In this document: piece by piece, positions 15,200 to 25,545 of the stretch
Layout: every line of letters starts with the position of its first letter
How positions within the stretch are numbered: position 1 is the stretch's first letter
Source of the DNA: Candidatus Scalindua sp.
GTDB lineage: Bacteria; Planctomycetota; Brocadiia; Brocadiales; Scalinduaceae
Length of the DNA: 41,339 nucleotides
Direction of reading: 5' to 3'
NCBI GenBank assembly: GCA_021777035.1
Contig: JAIQZR010000054.1
Coordinates: forward strand, 1 to 41,339
The notes under the pieces: generated by a model
What the model was told of the DNA's origin: nothing
The model's input: the letters and a program-made list of their open reading frames with translations, nothing else
Database searches by the model: none
Position numbers and translations under genes: made by a program

Positions 15200-16783
15200 A
15201 TGAATAATATGCAACGCAGGTTTAAAAATACTCTGGTTCTTGCCACGTTTTTTGTGTTATTGTTTACACATGTCCTGGCTCAAAACGTATTCGCTGATGA
15301 TGACCTTACGAGTTTGAGCCTTGAAGATTTGGTGAACGTTAATATCACGTCGGTATCCAAAAGACCGCAAAAACTAATAGATGCTGCTTTTGCAATCTAT
15401 GTGATAACTCAGGAGGATATTCGGCGCTCAGGTGCAACTAATATTCCTGATGCACTGCGCAGAGTACCGGGTATACAAGTTGCACATATTAACGCGAATA
15501 CATGGGCTATAACTTCGCGCGGACTTAATAGCTTTTTATCCAATAAGTTATTGGTCCTTATTGATGGTCGCTCTGTGTATACGCCACTATTCTCCGGAGT
15601 ATACTGGGACGTTCAGGATACTCTACTTACAAGAACTATTAGTGATGACTCAGAGTTTGCCGGTTATAATGTACTGACAAGATGGAAGCATACATTTTCT
15701 GAATCCTCTAATCTTGAACTCCAACTATATTACGACCGAACAGAAAGAGAATCAATTACGCTGAGAGAAGATAGAGATACTTATGACATTGATTTTCAGC
15801 ATAGGTTTAAGTTTGGTAAGCGACAGGACATGATGTGGGGGCTTGGGTATCGCCTTACCCATGACAACATCAGAAACTCATTTATTTTTTCCTTCAATCC
15901 TGAAAGTCGTGACATGCCTCTCTATAGCGGCTTTGTTCATGATGAAATTACACTGCTTGAAGATAAACTACGGCTAACTGTTGGTTCAAAATTATCATAC
16001 AATGCGTTTACCGGTTTAGAGATCCAACCAAACGCTCGACTGCTATGGAAACCGCGTAAACGCCATTCAACCTGGTTATCTTGGTCACGTGCAGTAAGAA
16101 CACCATCTCGTGGAGAAAATGATGTTCGACTCAATAATAGTGTCGATCTTTCTACTGGTGCGCTTGTGGCATTATTTGGTGATCATGGTTTTGATTCCGA
16201 AGTATTGTATTCATATGAACTGGGTTATCGTTTTGCTCCTTCAGGTGATCTTTCTGTGGATATTGCCATGTATTATAATAATTACGATAAACTCCTCACA
16301 CTTGAGCCTGGCACGCCATTTCTTGAAACCTTACCGACACCGGCACATATAGTCTCCCCTTTTATTGCTAGAAACGAGATGGATGGAGAGGTTTTTGGTA
16401 TGGAGATGGCTGTTGATTGGTGGCACTTGAAAGGTTCATACAGTTACCAACAGATACTGATGCATCTAAACAAGAGCAGCCTTGACACTGTATCAGAGAC
16501 CGTTGAGGGGTCAACTCCTCATAACATGTTCTTCATAAGATCTTCCTTCGATCTACCAGGAAATATAGAGCTTGATTTGTCACCTTGCTATACAGATACT
16601 CTTCCCTCTGTGGATGTTGACAGTTATGTGGAGCTTGATGCACGCCTGGCCTGGAAACCATTTGAAAACCTGGAGATATCACTGATTGGTCAACACTTAC
16701 TTGATACTCACCATCCTGAGTTCAAGCAAGGTGTGATTGTATCAACCGGATCAACTGAAATCGAGCGTTTAGTTTTTTTTTAA
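15200..16783 (+). CDS. TonB-dependent receptor with internal deletion, probably non-functional
   Basis: A 527-residue outer-membrane receptor relative. A signal peptide (to about residue 32) precedes the box LTSLSLEDLVNVNITSVSKR (36-55) and the first half of the plug (VITQEDIRRSGATNIPDALR). After YWDVQDTLL the protein jumps straight to barrel sequence (VLTRWKHTFSESS). Compared with the tandem paralogue downstream, about 135 codons are missing in frame. These include the plug's VERIEVIRGPG segment and the first barrel strands. The 3' end runs into a T9 tract (16773-16781) and stops at VFF. With one T fewer the frame would end KIQWSF, restoring the terminal aromatic. Ancestral function was TonB-driven uptake. 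Confidence 0.8.
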   Translation: MNNMQRRFKNTLVLATFFVLLFTHVLAQNVFADDDLTSLSLEDLVNVNITSVSKRPQKLIDAAFAIYVITQEDIRRSGATNIPDALRRVPGIQVAHINANTWAITSRGLNSFLSNKLLVLIDGRSVYTPLFSGVYWDVQDTLLTRTISDDSEFAGYNVLTRWKHTFSESSNLELQLYYDRTERESITLREDRDTYDIDFQHRFKFGKRQDMMWGLGYRLTHDNIRNSFIFSFNPESRDMPLYSGFVHDEITLLEDKLRLTVGSKLSYNAFTGLEIQPNARLLWKPRKRHSTWLSWSRAVRTPSRGENDVRLNNSVDLSTGALVALFGDHGFDSEVLYSYELGYRFAPSGDLSVDIAMYYNNYDKLLTLEPGTPFLETLPTPAHIVSPFIARNEMDGEVFGMEMAVDWWHLKGSYSYQQILMHLNKSSLDTVSETVEGSTPHNMFFIRSSFDLPGNIELDLSPCYTDTLPSVDVDSYVELDARLAWKPFENLEISLIGQHLLDTHHPEFKQGVIVSTGSTEIERLVFF

Positions 16784-16875
16784 AATACAATGGAGTTTCT
16801 GATTCCTCTACTGATCAAAGGTTGTTATTAATAGTTTAAATCATCAATAATTTGATATTTTATAATATGTACTCT

Positions 16876-18906
16876 ATGAAAAACCGGATAATACAGTTAA
16901 TTGTTATTCTTTTAATGTTGTTTCTTGTTGAGTCCTTGGGCTCAAAACGAGTTTTTGGTACGGATGATGTTGGCTTTGATAACAGTCCACCACAAACAGG
17001 TTTTGATTTGACAACGTTATCCTTAGAGCAACTGATGAATATTGATATTACTTCAGTGACTAAATGGCAACAGAGGTTATCCAGGTCTGCATCTGCAATT
17101 TTCGTAATTACAGGGGAAGACATAAGGCGTTCTGGTGTAACCAGTATACCGGAAATCCTGCGAATAGTTCCCGGATTGCAGGTGGCTAGAGTTGATTCCA
17201 ATAAATGGGCAATAACTTCGCGTGGTTTTAACCAGATTTTTTCAAATAAGTTATTGGTCATGATTGATGGACGAACTGTTTATACTTCACTATTCTCAGG
17301 TGTATACTGGGATGTGCAGGATACCTTGCTCGAAGATGTTGAACGAATTGAAGTAATTCGAGGTCCGGGCGCTACTGTATGGGGTACTAATGCGGTCAAC
17401 GGAGTAATCAGCATCATTACTAAAAAAGCCGAAGATACTCAAGGTGTTTTAGTGACAGCAGGAAGTGGAAATGAGGATAGGGGTATTGTCGGGATTCGTT
17501 ACGGCGGTAATATAACGGAGGACGTCTATTATCGTTTGTATGCAAAGTATTTTAACCGGGATGATTTTGTATTCCTTTCCGAAGACAAGGCAGATGATGG
17601 ATGGGATTTTCTCCGTGGGGGGTTCAGGGTAGACTGGGGTCTTTCTGATAAAAACCAGCTAACCTTGCAGGGAGATATCTATAACGGTGATTCTGGCCAA
17701 ACATTGACACTGACCGACGATTTTGTGACTTTTCGAGATGCTGTAGAAACTGCCGGAGGCAACATGCTGGCACGTTGGAAACATACATACTCTGATACCT
17801 CCGACATGACGATGCAACTATATTATGACAGAACCGAACGGGACGAAGCAACTTTGGAGCAATATCATGATACAATTGATTTTGATTTCTTTAGTAGTTT
17901 TAGACTTAGTAAACGACAAAGGATGACGTGGGGACTTGGCTACCGTTTAATTGCAGATCATATTGATGCAAGGAGAACTCTTGGTTTTGATGATGAGGTT
18001 CGCAGTAGCCATATTTTCAGTTTATTCGTTCAGGATGAGGTAACACTCGTGCCTGACAGACTGTCGATGACTGTTGGCTCAAAACTCGAGCGTAATAGTT
18101 ATACAGGGTTTGAGCATCAACCAAGTGCTCGTCTGGTATGGACGCCAAGCGAAGATCACACAGTATGGGCAGCAGTATCACGCGCTGTCAGGACACCAGC
18201 CCGCTTTGATAATGATGGAGATGTTACCTATGTAATTCCTGCTTCGAGTACGCTTAATATCTCAAATACCATTTTTGGTGGTAGTAGTTATGACTCTGAA
18301 AACCTTCTTGCATATGAAATTGGATATCGAGCATTAATACTAAAAAAACTTTCATATGACATTTCGGCGTTTTACAACGTCTATGAAGACCTTCAAACAA
18401 GTGAACTGCAAAGCTCAACATTTACATTCGGCTTCCCGTCAATCGTTTCCAATACGAAACAACTTGATAATAAAGCGGAAGGAGAGACTTATGGTTTTGA
18501 AATATCCGCTAAATATCAGATGACTGACTGGTGGAGGGTGTCTGTTGGTTATTCCTATCTGGAGATAGAGTTGCATAAGAACTCATCAAGTAATGATAGT
18601 GCGGCTGAGGATCCAGAAAGAGATAGTCCGCATAATCAATTTAAGATGCAATCTTTCGTAAACTTGCCGTATGGTCTAGAATTTGATACTACGGTTAATT
18701 ACGTTGAAAATCTTCCTCGTAAGGATGTGTCTGGATACATTCGCCTGGATACGAGATTAGGATGGCATCTAAATAGTAATCTTGATGTAAGCATAGGGTT
18801 ACAAAATTTACTGGATTCTGAACATCAAGAATTCTTTGACAGTAGCGGTATAGAATCTACGCAAATAGAAAGAAGCATATTTGGACAGATTATATGGCGC
18901 CATTAA
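16876..18906 (+). CDS. TonB-dependent outer-membrane receptor
   Basis: A receptor of about 676 residues with a signal peptide (MKNRIIQLIVILLMLFLVES...), the N-terminal box LTTLSLEQLMNIDITSVTKW and a complete plug (DIRRSGVTSIPEILRIVPGL, then VERIEVIRGPGATVWGTNAV and GVISIITK). A 22-strand-type barrel follows, with the C-terminal motif IERSIFGQIIWRH. It imports a ligand (siderophore, cobalamin or other) with TonB energy, and the substrate cannot be told from sequence. The start is placed at the ATG at 16876. An ATG at 16867 and a TTG at 16852 are also in frame, and no good ribosome binding site separates them. It is the intact member of a tandem pair and lies upstream of a YfiR-like gene and a hybrid kinase. 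Confidence 0.92.
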   Translation: MKNRIIQLIVILLMLFLVESLGSKRVFGTDDVGFDNSPPQTGFDLTTLSLEQLMNIDITSVTKWQQRLSRSASAIFVITGEDIRRSGVTSIPEILRIVPGLQVARVDSNKWAITSRGFNQIFSNKLLVMIDGRTVYTSLFSGVYWDVQDTLLEDVERIEVIRGPGATVWGTNAVNGVISIITKKAEDTQGVLVTAGSGNEDRGIVGIRYGGNITEDVYYRLYAKYFNRDDFVFLSEDKADDGWDFLRGGFRVDWGLSDKNQLTLQGDIYNGDSGQTLTLTDDFVTFRDAVETAGGNMLARWKHTYSDTSDMTMQLYYDRTERDEATLEQYHDTIDFDFFSSFRLSKRQRMTWGLGYRLIADHIDARRTLGFDDEVRSSHIFSLFVQDEVTLVPDRLSMTVGSKLERNSYTGFEHQPSARLVWTPSEDHTVWAAVSRAVRTPARFDNDGDVTYVIPASSTLNISNTIFGGSSYDSENLLAYEIGYRALILKKLSYDISAFYNVYEDLQTSELQSSTFTFGFPSIVSNTKQLDNKAEGETYGFEISAKYQMTDWWRVSVGYSYLEIELHKNSSSNDSAAEDPERDSPHNQFKMQSFVNLPYGLEFDTTVNYVENLPRKDVSGYIRLDTRLGWHLNSNLDVSIGLQNLLDSEHQEFFDSSGIESTQIERSIFGQIIWRH

Positions 18907-18970
18907 TTCATAAGATATTACCTATATCCGTATAACATACGTTGGCTAGTATAATGCAATATTAAAAAAA

Positions 18971-19525
18971 ATGAAAAAAACCAGAGTCATTACCAGTCTG
19001 ATTATCATTTTCGTTTGCTACGGAATATTTTGTTGCGCGTCAAGTACGTACGCTAATCCAAAAAATAAAGAATACCATATCAAGGCCGCGTTTCTTTTAA
19101 ACTTTGTTAAGTTCATGGAATGGCCTTCTCATGATCCTTCCGACACTTCTTCATTTATAAACATTTGTATCCTCGGTGACGACCCATTTGATGAAGCACT
19201 TAATACGATAGAGGACAAAATTGTTAAAGAAAAGAAATTAGTTATTAAAAGGTCTCTAAAGATAGAGGATATTAAAGATTGTCAAATCTTGTTTATCTGT
19301 ACATCAGAAAAGAAAAAACTATCGGAGATTCTAACAAAGATAAAAGATCTACCCATATTAACTGTGGCAGAAACCAAAAATTTCTGTCAATCCGGTGGCG
19401 TCTTAAACTTCATAATTGTAAAGGGTAAGATCCATTTTGAAATTAATGTGGATGCTGCAAAACGCTCAGGTTTGAAGATAAGCTCAAAGCTCCTGAAGCT
19501 CTCAAAAATTATTAAAGAAAGGTAA
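18971..19525 (+). CDS. YfiR-family (DUF4154) periplasmic protein
   Basis: A 184-residue protein with a signal peptide (to about residue 29) followed by the family motif [18 protein letters not shown]. Later blocks include [41 protein letters not shown] and [20 protein letters not shown]. YfiR-like proteins are periplasmic regulators. In Pseudomonas, YfiR represses a membrane diguanylate cyclase with a similar periplasmic sensor. Here the partner is likely the hybrid histidine kinase whose gene starts 8 bases later. Placement after a TonB receptor suggests that the receptor, YfiR and kinase sense and respond to one ligand. Confidence 0.9.
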   Translation: MKKTRVITSLIIIFVCYGIFCCASSTYANPKNKEYHIKAAFLLNFVKFMEWPSHDPSDTSSFINICILGDDPFDEALNTIEDKIVKEKKLVIKRSLKIEDIKDCQILFICTSEKKKLSEILTKIKDLPILTVAETKNFCQSGGVLNFIIVKGKIHFEINVDAAKRSGLKISSKLLKLSKIIKER

Positions 19526-19533
19526 TTTTCGTT

Positions 19534-22164
19534 TTGAGATTTCGAGATATTTCCATTAAGCGTAAACTTTCATTGGTTACAATGCTGATATGCGGCATTG
19601 TATTGCTGATTACTTCTGCAATATATATAACCAATGACATTATAACACTCAAAAAGACAATTGCTGAAAAACTATTAATCCTTTCAAAGGTGATAGGATC
19701 AAATAGTACGGCAGCACTATCTTTTGATGATGAAGACGCTGCTAATGAAATTCTTGCTTCGTTAAGTGAAGAAGATCATATTCTTTCCGCATTTCTCTAT
19801 GAAAATGATGGAAATATATTTGCCCAATATCTCAGTAAGGACATCGATTGGGACTCACTAGTGCGCCACAGGAGGAATAATATCTTGCTCAGTGAGGAGG
19901 GACTTAATGACTTTCAATTTAAACGCGTTGTAAAGCTAAACGGAGTCCTGACTACGGCAGAGGATTTCGGTCACATCAAGTTGGAAAGAGGTACTTCTGC
20001 TAGACATACTACGGAAACGGTATATCGTAACTTAGAAGGTATGAACGTATACCAGGAATCAAAACATCTCTTAGAGAAAGAACACTTTTTTTGGGACAAT
20101 CACACGGTATTACCAGAAAATTTAAAAAATAGTTACACTTTCTGGGGTGATCACTTTGATATGTTGCATAATATTATTCTTGACGGAGAAAAAGTTGGCG
20201 TCGTTAGTATACAGTACAGTCTGCAGGAACTGCACTCTCTTGTTAAGTGGTACATTATTACTGGAGGAATCGTTCTTTTAATTTCGTTAAGTATCACTTA
20301 TTTGCTTTCTTTACGATTACAGTATTTAATATCCAGGCCAATTTTATCTCTGGTAGAGACAATGAAAGAGGTCTCAGACAAGAAAAACTACTCTCTCAGG
20401 GTAAAAAAAGAGGGAAAAGATGAGCTTGGTATTCTTATTGATGGTTTTAATGATATGTTGGAACAGGTTTATGACCGTGATGAAGAACTTGAACAACATC
20501 AAAAAGACCTTGAGGGGAAAGTTGCCAGTCGTACTGATGAATTGCAAAAAGCAACTGAAAAAGCATTTGCTATGGCACTGGAAGCCAAAAACGCTAATAC
20601 TGCTAAGAGTAGGTTTCTTGCAAATATGAGCCACGAAATAAGAACACCAATGAATGGCATAATGGGGATGACTGAATTCTTGCTCGAAACAAATTTGACG
20701 CCGGAACAGCGTGAATATTCAGATACCGTTCGCGAAAGTACGGAAGCCTTAATGACCATTATAAATGATATCTTGGATTTTTCCAAGATAGAGGCGGGGA
20801 AATTGGAACTTGAGAGTATTGACTTTGATCTACGTATTACAGTGGAAATCCCCGTCAATCTCTTTGCTATTAAAGCAGAAAATAAGGGAATCGGTTTTTT
20901 CTGTTTTATAGATCCGATAATTCCATCATTATTGAATGGTGATCCCGGACGGTTGAGGCAAGTGATAACTAACTTTATCAGCAATGCGATTAAATTTACT
21001 CAGAGTGGTGAAGTTGTGGTCAACGTGACACTGGCAGAGGAGAATGATTCTCATGTTATTGTACGGTTTGCTGTACGAGATACCGGCATCGGTATTCCTG
21101 CTAATAGTAGTGATCGATTGTTCAAGCCCTTTTCACAGGTAGATACTTCTACTACGAGAAAGTATGGCGGTAGCGGACTGGGTTTAGCGATTTCCAAACA
21201 AATTTCCGAGCTAGTGGGAGGTCAAATCGGTATGGAAAGCGAAGAGGGCAAAGGGTCTACTTTCTGGTTTACAGCCAGATTGAAAAAACAACCTATCTGC
21301 CATCAAAAAGATCATCTGGGAATTGTAGATATCAATAATCTACACATTCTGGTTGTTGATGACAATAATACGAATCGCTACGTTTTAAGAAAATATCTCG
21401 AATCATGGGGCTGTCGCGCAGAGGAAGCCGTTTCAGCAGAGGAAGCTATGACGCTACTATTTGAAGCGGTTAAAAGAGATGATCCATTTAAAATAGCTTT
21501 GCTGGATTTTTGCATGCCTGTGGTAAATGGCGAAACACTCTGTAGAGAGATTAAGAAAGTGCCACAATTCAAGGACTTGATTCTTGTAATGTTGACTACC
21601 ATTGGCAAGCGAGGTGATGCTGAGCATTTTCAAAAAATGGGATTTGCGGCATACCTGCTCAAGCCTGTGAAGCAGTCAATGTTGTTAGATTGCCTCAGGA
21701 TAGTTTCTGGTGAATCAGCAAGTGATGAAAAAGAATTATCTAATCATATAGTCACAGAGTATTTAATATCTGAAGATCATAAGCAACATAAACGCATACT
21801 TCTGGTAGAAGACAACATCATAAATCAGAAGGTTGCCATACGTATTCTGGAGAAGAAGCTTGGATATTACGTAGATACTGTATCAAACGGAAATGAAGCC
21901 GTAGCAAATTTGCAAATGTTTGATTACGATCTTGTGATTATGGATTGCCAAATGCCAGAAATGGACGGTTACGAGGCTACTCGTTACATACGTGATGAGA
22001 GTTCGAATGTTAAAGATCACAATATCCCAATAATTGCGATGACAGCTAATGCTATGATGGGAGACAGGGAGAAGTGTCTTGAGGCTGGCATGGACGATTA
22101 CATTGCCAAACCGATCAATGCAAAAGAACTGGCAGACGCAATAAACAGAAATCTGACTAGCTGA
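19534..22164 (+). CDS. Hybrid sensor histidine kinase with two receiver domains
   Basis: An 876-residue membrane kinase starting with TTG. The first helix (about residues 13-33) and the segment [20 protein letters not shown] are typical of CHASE8-type periplasmic sensors. A second helix near 240-262 is followed by HAMP, a coiled coil and HisKA ([10 protein letters not shown], His 367). HATPase_c follows ([32 protein letters not shown]), then two receivers with phospho-acceptors Asp 658 (LLDFCMPV) and Asp 804 ([11 protein letters not shown]). No Hpt domain follows, so a separate phosphotransfer protein would be needed for a full relay. The sensor part contains an unusual insert rich in charged and aromatic residues (about 155-215). 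Partner of the YfiR-like protein. Confidence 0.93.
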   Translation: MRFRDISIKRKLSLVTMLICGIVLLITSAIYITNDIITLKKTIAEKLLILSKVIGSNSTAALSFDDEDAANEILASLSEEDHILSAFLYENDGNIFAQYLSKDIDWDSLVRHRRNNILLSEEGLNDFQFKRVVKLNGVLTTAEDFGHIKLERGTSARHTTETVYRNLEGMNVYQESKHLLEKEHFFWDNHTVLPENLKNSYTFWGDHFDMLHNIILDGEKVGVVSIQYSLQELHSLVKWYIITGGIVLLISLSITYLLSLRLQYLISRPILSLVETMKEVSDKKNYSLRVKKEGKDELGILIDGFNDMLEQVYDRDEELEQHQKDLEGKVASRTDELQKATEKAFAMALEAKNANTAKSRFLANMSHEIRTPMNGIMGMTEFLLETNLTPEQREYSDTVRESTEALMTIINDILDFSKIEAGKLELESIDFDLRITVEIPVNLFAIKAENKGIGFFCFIDPIIPSLLNGDPGRLRQVITNFISNAIKFTQSGEVVVNVTLAEENDSHVIVRFAVRDTGIGIPANSSDRLFKPFSQVDTSTTRKYGGSGLGLAISKQISELVGGQIGMESEEGKGSTFWFTARLKKQPICHQKDHLGIVDINNLHILVVDDNNTNRYVLRKYLESWGCRAEEAVSAEEAMTLLFEAVKRDDPFKIALLDFCMPVVNGETLCREIKKVPQFKDLILVMLTTIGKRGDAEHFQKMGFAAYLLKPVKQSMLLDCLRIVSGESASDEKELSNHIVTEYLISEDHKQHKRILLVEDNIINQKVAIRILEKKLGYYVDTVSNGNEAVANLQMFDYDLVIMDCQMPEMDGYEATRYIRDESSNVKDHNIPIIAMTANAMMGDREKCLEAGMDDYIAKPINAKELADAINRNLTS

Positions 22165-22213
22165 AATCGACAATATCACATTTGGTTCCATTATTTCTAT
22201 CTACATCTCCAGT

Positions 22214-23765
22214 ATGCTCATACTCTTATCGTGTGATGTAGCAAAAGCGGAATCTGAAGAAATAGATTTGACAGAGCTTGATTTAGTAGAGCTCATGGAA
22301 ATAGAAGTGGAAACAACTTCTGCAAGAAGGGAATTAAAGGTAACAGAGTCACCATCTACCATTTCAATTATTTCAAGAGACGATATTGAAAATTCCTGGG
22401 CTACAAACATTCCTGGTCTTCTTAGAAATACCCTCGGAATTGATGTAATAGGTATTTATAGTGGAACACATATGGTCAGCCTCAGGGGTTCAAATCCATT
22501 TTCCTCACTAAAAGTTGCAATATTAATTGATGGGCAGGTTCTGGAACCACTCATGTATGGTACGGCTGTTTGGAATCAGTTACCTGTTCCCATAAATGAT
22601 ATTGAAAGAATTGAAGTGGTACGTTCACCAGGCGTATTGTATGGAGCAAATGCATTTCATGGACTTGTCAATATTATTACTAAATCTCCTACAGAAGAAA
22701 CCTCACATACTGTCTCATTGACTGGTGGTGAAATTGAAACTTTTATCGGCACTGCACAAACATCAGGCAAAATTGACAGGGTAGGGTATCGTGTCAGTCT
22801 GGAAAAATATCAAGCGGATGAATATCCAAAAGAAGAGAATAAATACAAATTTGACCGTACCTCAGACAGACACACCATATGCTCGACTTAAATTCAGGAA
22901 GGACCTTTCAGAAGAGTCAAATTATGAGATTCGCCTAAATCATGATTTCAGCTCATTCGAACTGACTAATAATAGGGTACGGAGTCACGGTAGGAATGCT
23001 GGTCACCCAGCAGCAGCACCCCCCGCACAGATCCGTACATGCGGAACTGCCGCATACGGCTCCTACCTCTCAAGTATTTGGCGTCAAAGTAAACTCTCTG
23101 ACGCACCCGGCCCAGTCCATTCAACGTGAAGCTCCGGCTTTGTATCCGGTTCGCGGCTTCCTGCTCCAGGTTCCTCTTGGTCGGCGTCCTTTCCTCCATC
23201 GACTCCGCTGAGACTTCAGTCACATTGTTCGCCGACTTCCCAGGTAATATGTTGCCGTCCGACTCCTCGGGGGATACAACCACAGGCGTACGGTTACTAA
23301 CCTTTCCTGTCGCCTCTGTCGCAGCAGCTTCGGTGTCACGCAGTTTCCTTCCCGAGGTCTACCGATTCTCGCGCGGAGAGTGTCCACACATGCCAGGTTC
23401 TCTGACTCCGCCGGAGCATGGCACCACTCGCATATCGCGATGCCAGGTTTTGCCTTCGCGCCACCCAACTAGCTCGGCCTCCGGAAAAAGGTGTTTTCGG
23501 AGCTCAATAGCCCGCCTGTGCTTCCCCTTGTCAACGCTTCCCCACGCTCTCCTACGCCTTCATTGTAAGACTCTTTCATTCTCTACTCTCCACCGATTTT
23601 AGTCGGCGCTTTCTAGCTGACCCCTATGTTCCTGATCTGCATAAAAGCAAGAGCTCTCTCCTATTTCAGCACACATCACCTTTTATGGAGAGGCATTACT
23701 TTGTATGGGGAGCTCAGGCAACACTTGAGAAAACGAGAGACAGAGGTGAAGAAAAAAGCAGGTAA
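22214..23765 (+). pseudogene. Third TonB-dependent receptor, broken by frameshift and group II intron
   Basis: The frame from 22214 encodes a short leader, the box LTELDLVELMEIEVETTSAR and a good plug (DIERIEVVRSPGVLYGANAF, then HGLVNIITK). A two-base loss near 22870 shifts the frame: DRTSDRHT should continue PYARLKFRKDLSEESNYEIR, which is read in another frame up to about 22975. There an antisense group II intron begins. Beyond it, near 23634-23765, a frame reading DLHKSKSSLLFQHTSPF then HYFVWGAQATLEKT may be a continuation of the barrel, but it ends at once. Most of the barrel is missing. It lies 50 bases after the hybrid kinase. Confidence 0.75.
22977..23621 (-). mobile_element. ORF-less group II intron (antisense to the receptor)
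   Basis: On the minus strand, 23062-23030 reads GAGCCGTATGCGG, then CAGTT, then CCGCATGTACGGATC. This is the 33-nt domain V hairpin of group II introns with the AGC catalytic triad at its base. A domain VI-like stem (GGGTGCTG...CAGCATTCC) follows. The 560 bases before domain V are GC-rich, unlike the surroundings, and resemble domains I-III of bacterial introns (for example GAAAGAGTCTTACAATGAAG). No reverse transcriptase is encoded, so movement would need a protein supplied elsewhere. The exact 5' end is uncertain: a canonical GTGYG was not found, so the element may be truncated there. Confidence 0.75.
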
Positions 23766-23847
23766 TAAGAATCCTATTATGAGTGTTTATGCAGAAACTC
23801 TTTTACTCATAATTAAATTTCAAATCGTATGTCAATAATTCATTTTT

Positions 23848-24930
23848 CTAGAAATTCCAATTAAAACCAATGCTTAACCGCCATTCTTCACTTGGAAGAG
23901 GCCCGTTAAGTGATTGGTAGACTGGGAGCCCTCCTTCGACTTCTATGGAATTTCCTTTGACCATTCCTTTTTGAAACGTAATTCTAACACCTGGTAATGC
24001 AATCAGTTTCTCTCCTCCAAAATAACTGGGAGTGGTGACTGGAACTGCTCCTGGCGTAGCCATTCTTGAATCAACTCCATCTATAGTACTAGAGATATGT
24101 GACATGAGTTTAAATGAGGGTTCAAGCCAATCAAAGAACAGCTTTGACCGTATCCAGGCGGTTAGCATAACTTGGTCGCCCAGGCTGTACTCCTGGTCAT
24201 TCCGTCCCAGATGGATTTTAGCATGCACACCTCCACCCCATGATAATCGGTCCGATCTGCCAATATAGTCGATACCAAATAACGGGTCAAACGTACCTGA
24301 GCCAAGCTGCATTGTATAGGGCAGATGATTTCGGTGGCCGGGAGCAGGAGTATCTCCCTTTTCGTTAATAGACCCGATCGGAAAACTGATCCCTAAACTA
24401 GGCACAATATTATGATTGTCTTTCAGCTTCAAGCGGTAAGACGATTTTAGTGAAACATCACCAATACCTGACGTATAAATTGTAAATCGACCGAATCCCG
24501 AGGCACGACTTATATGCGTGGTTTTTTGTCGAATATATGGTACTTGAAAACTAAAGTTCAGTTTTTTGGTAGCTCGGTAGGTAAGACTGGTCATATGCAT
24601 TTCTTGAACGATACTTTTTGGCATAACAGCGTACGCTGTCAGTACCTCTCTGGTTGACAGACTTCTGGTTCCATGCTGATACTCACCAAATTCAATCCTG
24701 GCATAATGGTGTTCTATTGACCAACGGTTTGCCCATGACTCTTTGAAATTGTCATCAGATTGTTCGTAGATCTGCACATTTAGAAGATCTATGATGCTGA
24801 GCTCAGTCAAATCAATTGGGGGAGTTTGTGCTTTAAGCGGAGATGCAAACAAGGCCGTAAAAAGTGTTATCAATACAAATAGTTTAAAGCGATATATGCA
24901 AATCATATTAATCATGTATCTCTTTTTCAT
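23848..24930 (-). CDS. Outer-membrane protein (transporter-like beta-barrel) with receptor-type N-terminal box
   Basis: A 360-residue protein with a signal peptide (ending near KAQ, residue 35) and the segment LTELSIIDLLNVQIYEQSDD (41-60), which resembles the N-terminal box of the three TonB receptors nearby. The remainder is beta-rich (LSFSFQVPYIRQKT-like strands, GIGDVSLKSSYRLK, GLGISFPIG-type repeats) and ends WRLSIGFNWNF with the C-terminal phenylalanine of barrel proteins. It resembles the putative outer-membrane transporters sometimes annotated MetA-pathway/phenol-degradation-like. The substrate is unknown. There is no plug domain, so it is not itself a TonB receptor. Confidence 0.75.
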   Translation of the reverse strand: MKKRYMINMICIYRFKLFVLITLFTALFASPLKAQTPPIDLTELSIIDLLNVQIYEQSDDNFKESWANRWSIEHHYARIEFGEYQHGTRSLSTREVLTAYAVMPKSIVQEMHMTSLTYRATKKLNFSFQVPYIRQKTTHISRASGFGRFTIYTSGIGDVSLKSSYRLKLKDNHNIVPSLGISFPIGSINEKGDTPAPGHRNHLPYTMQLGSGTFDPLFGIDYIGRSDRLSWGGGVHAKIHLGRNDQEYSLGDQVMLTAWIRSKLFFDWLEPSFKLMSHISSTIDGVDSRMATPGAVPVTTPSYFGGEKLIALPGVRITFQKGMVKGNSIEVEGGLPVYQSLNGPLPSEEWRLSIGFNWNF

Positions 24931-25350
24931 TTGATCTAATCCTTAATAAGCAACAATTAATAAAATGCTCCTGAATTGCAAATGCTTGACTAAAGCACTG
25001 CATTACAGTAATGATGTTGTCCAGAGTATCTTTTAATAAGGAGCGAAAAACGTGCCTTTCCTCGTGGGAAAATAAGGCTACGTTATGGATATTTGCAGTG
25101 TTATCCCGTAATGGATCAATCTAAAAATTTGCCGTGCTCGCATAAAAGAGATTGTAAACTTAGATGTTATATCCAAAGTAGAAGTATTAAACAAGTTCAT
25201 ATATGACACAAAAGTATAATCGAGCATCGACAGACCGGCAATGCTACGGTTAACGGCGTCTTGGTTCCAGCAATGAAGTCTCCAAACAGGCAATGTCACT
25301 ATGGCATATCCTGTTAAGATTGGGGGTCGGCCTACGTGGCAAAACTGTTT
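24931..25350. other. Intergenic region without a convincing gene
   Basis: Contains a small perfect dyad CATTACAGTAATG at 25001-25013. A minus-strand frame near 25078-25299 lacks a ribosome binding site and any recognisable motif. The last bases (from about 25318, GATTGGGGGTCGGCC) may be homologous to the leader of the intact TPR gene at 27380-27455. Confidence 0.4.
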
Positions 25351-25545
25351 ATGAAAATATCAGTAAATATAATAAAAGATCTAAATTTCAGTGTGGCCAG
25401 AGCTTTTTGTTGATGGTACTCATGCATTGTTTATTTTTTCGGCAATTGCCCAAGAGGATTTGTGGAGAAATTGAACGATGAAGTGACTAAACTTTTACAG
25501 GTGAGGAGATATGCAGATGCTATTAACGTGAGTGAAGAAGTTCTT
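25351..25545 (+). pseudogene. Degenerate 5' copy of the TPR-protein gene
   Basis: This stretch aligns with the start of the TPR gene at 27503. ATGAAAATATCAGTAAAT corresponds to GTGAAAAAATCAGTAAAT. Further on, GCCCAAGAGGATTTGTGGAG matches GCCCAGGAGGATTTGTGGGA, and AGGAGATATGCAGATGCTAT matches CGGAGATATGCGGATGCAAT. Internal deletions and stops break the frame, and similarity ends near 25545, before the TPR repeats. It is a partial duplication relic. Confidence 0.75.

Noticed and set aside
18943-18958. TGGCTAGTATAATGCA before the YfiR-like gene as a sigma-54 promoter
   Set aside because: Spacing fits, but the transcript would start almost on the ATG. The same bases contain a TATAAT, so chance similarity is likely.
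23126-23602. 158-codon plus-strand frame and smaller minus-strand frames within the GC-rich block
   Set aside because: They lie in the group II intron RNA domains. Long frames are expected in GC-rich structured DNA.
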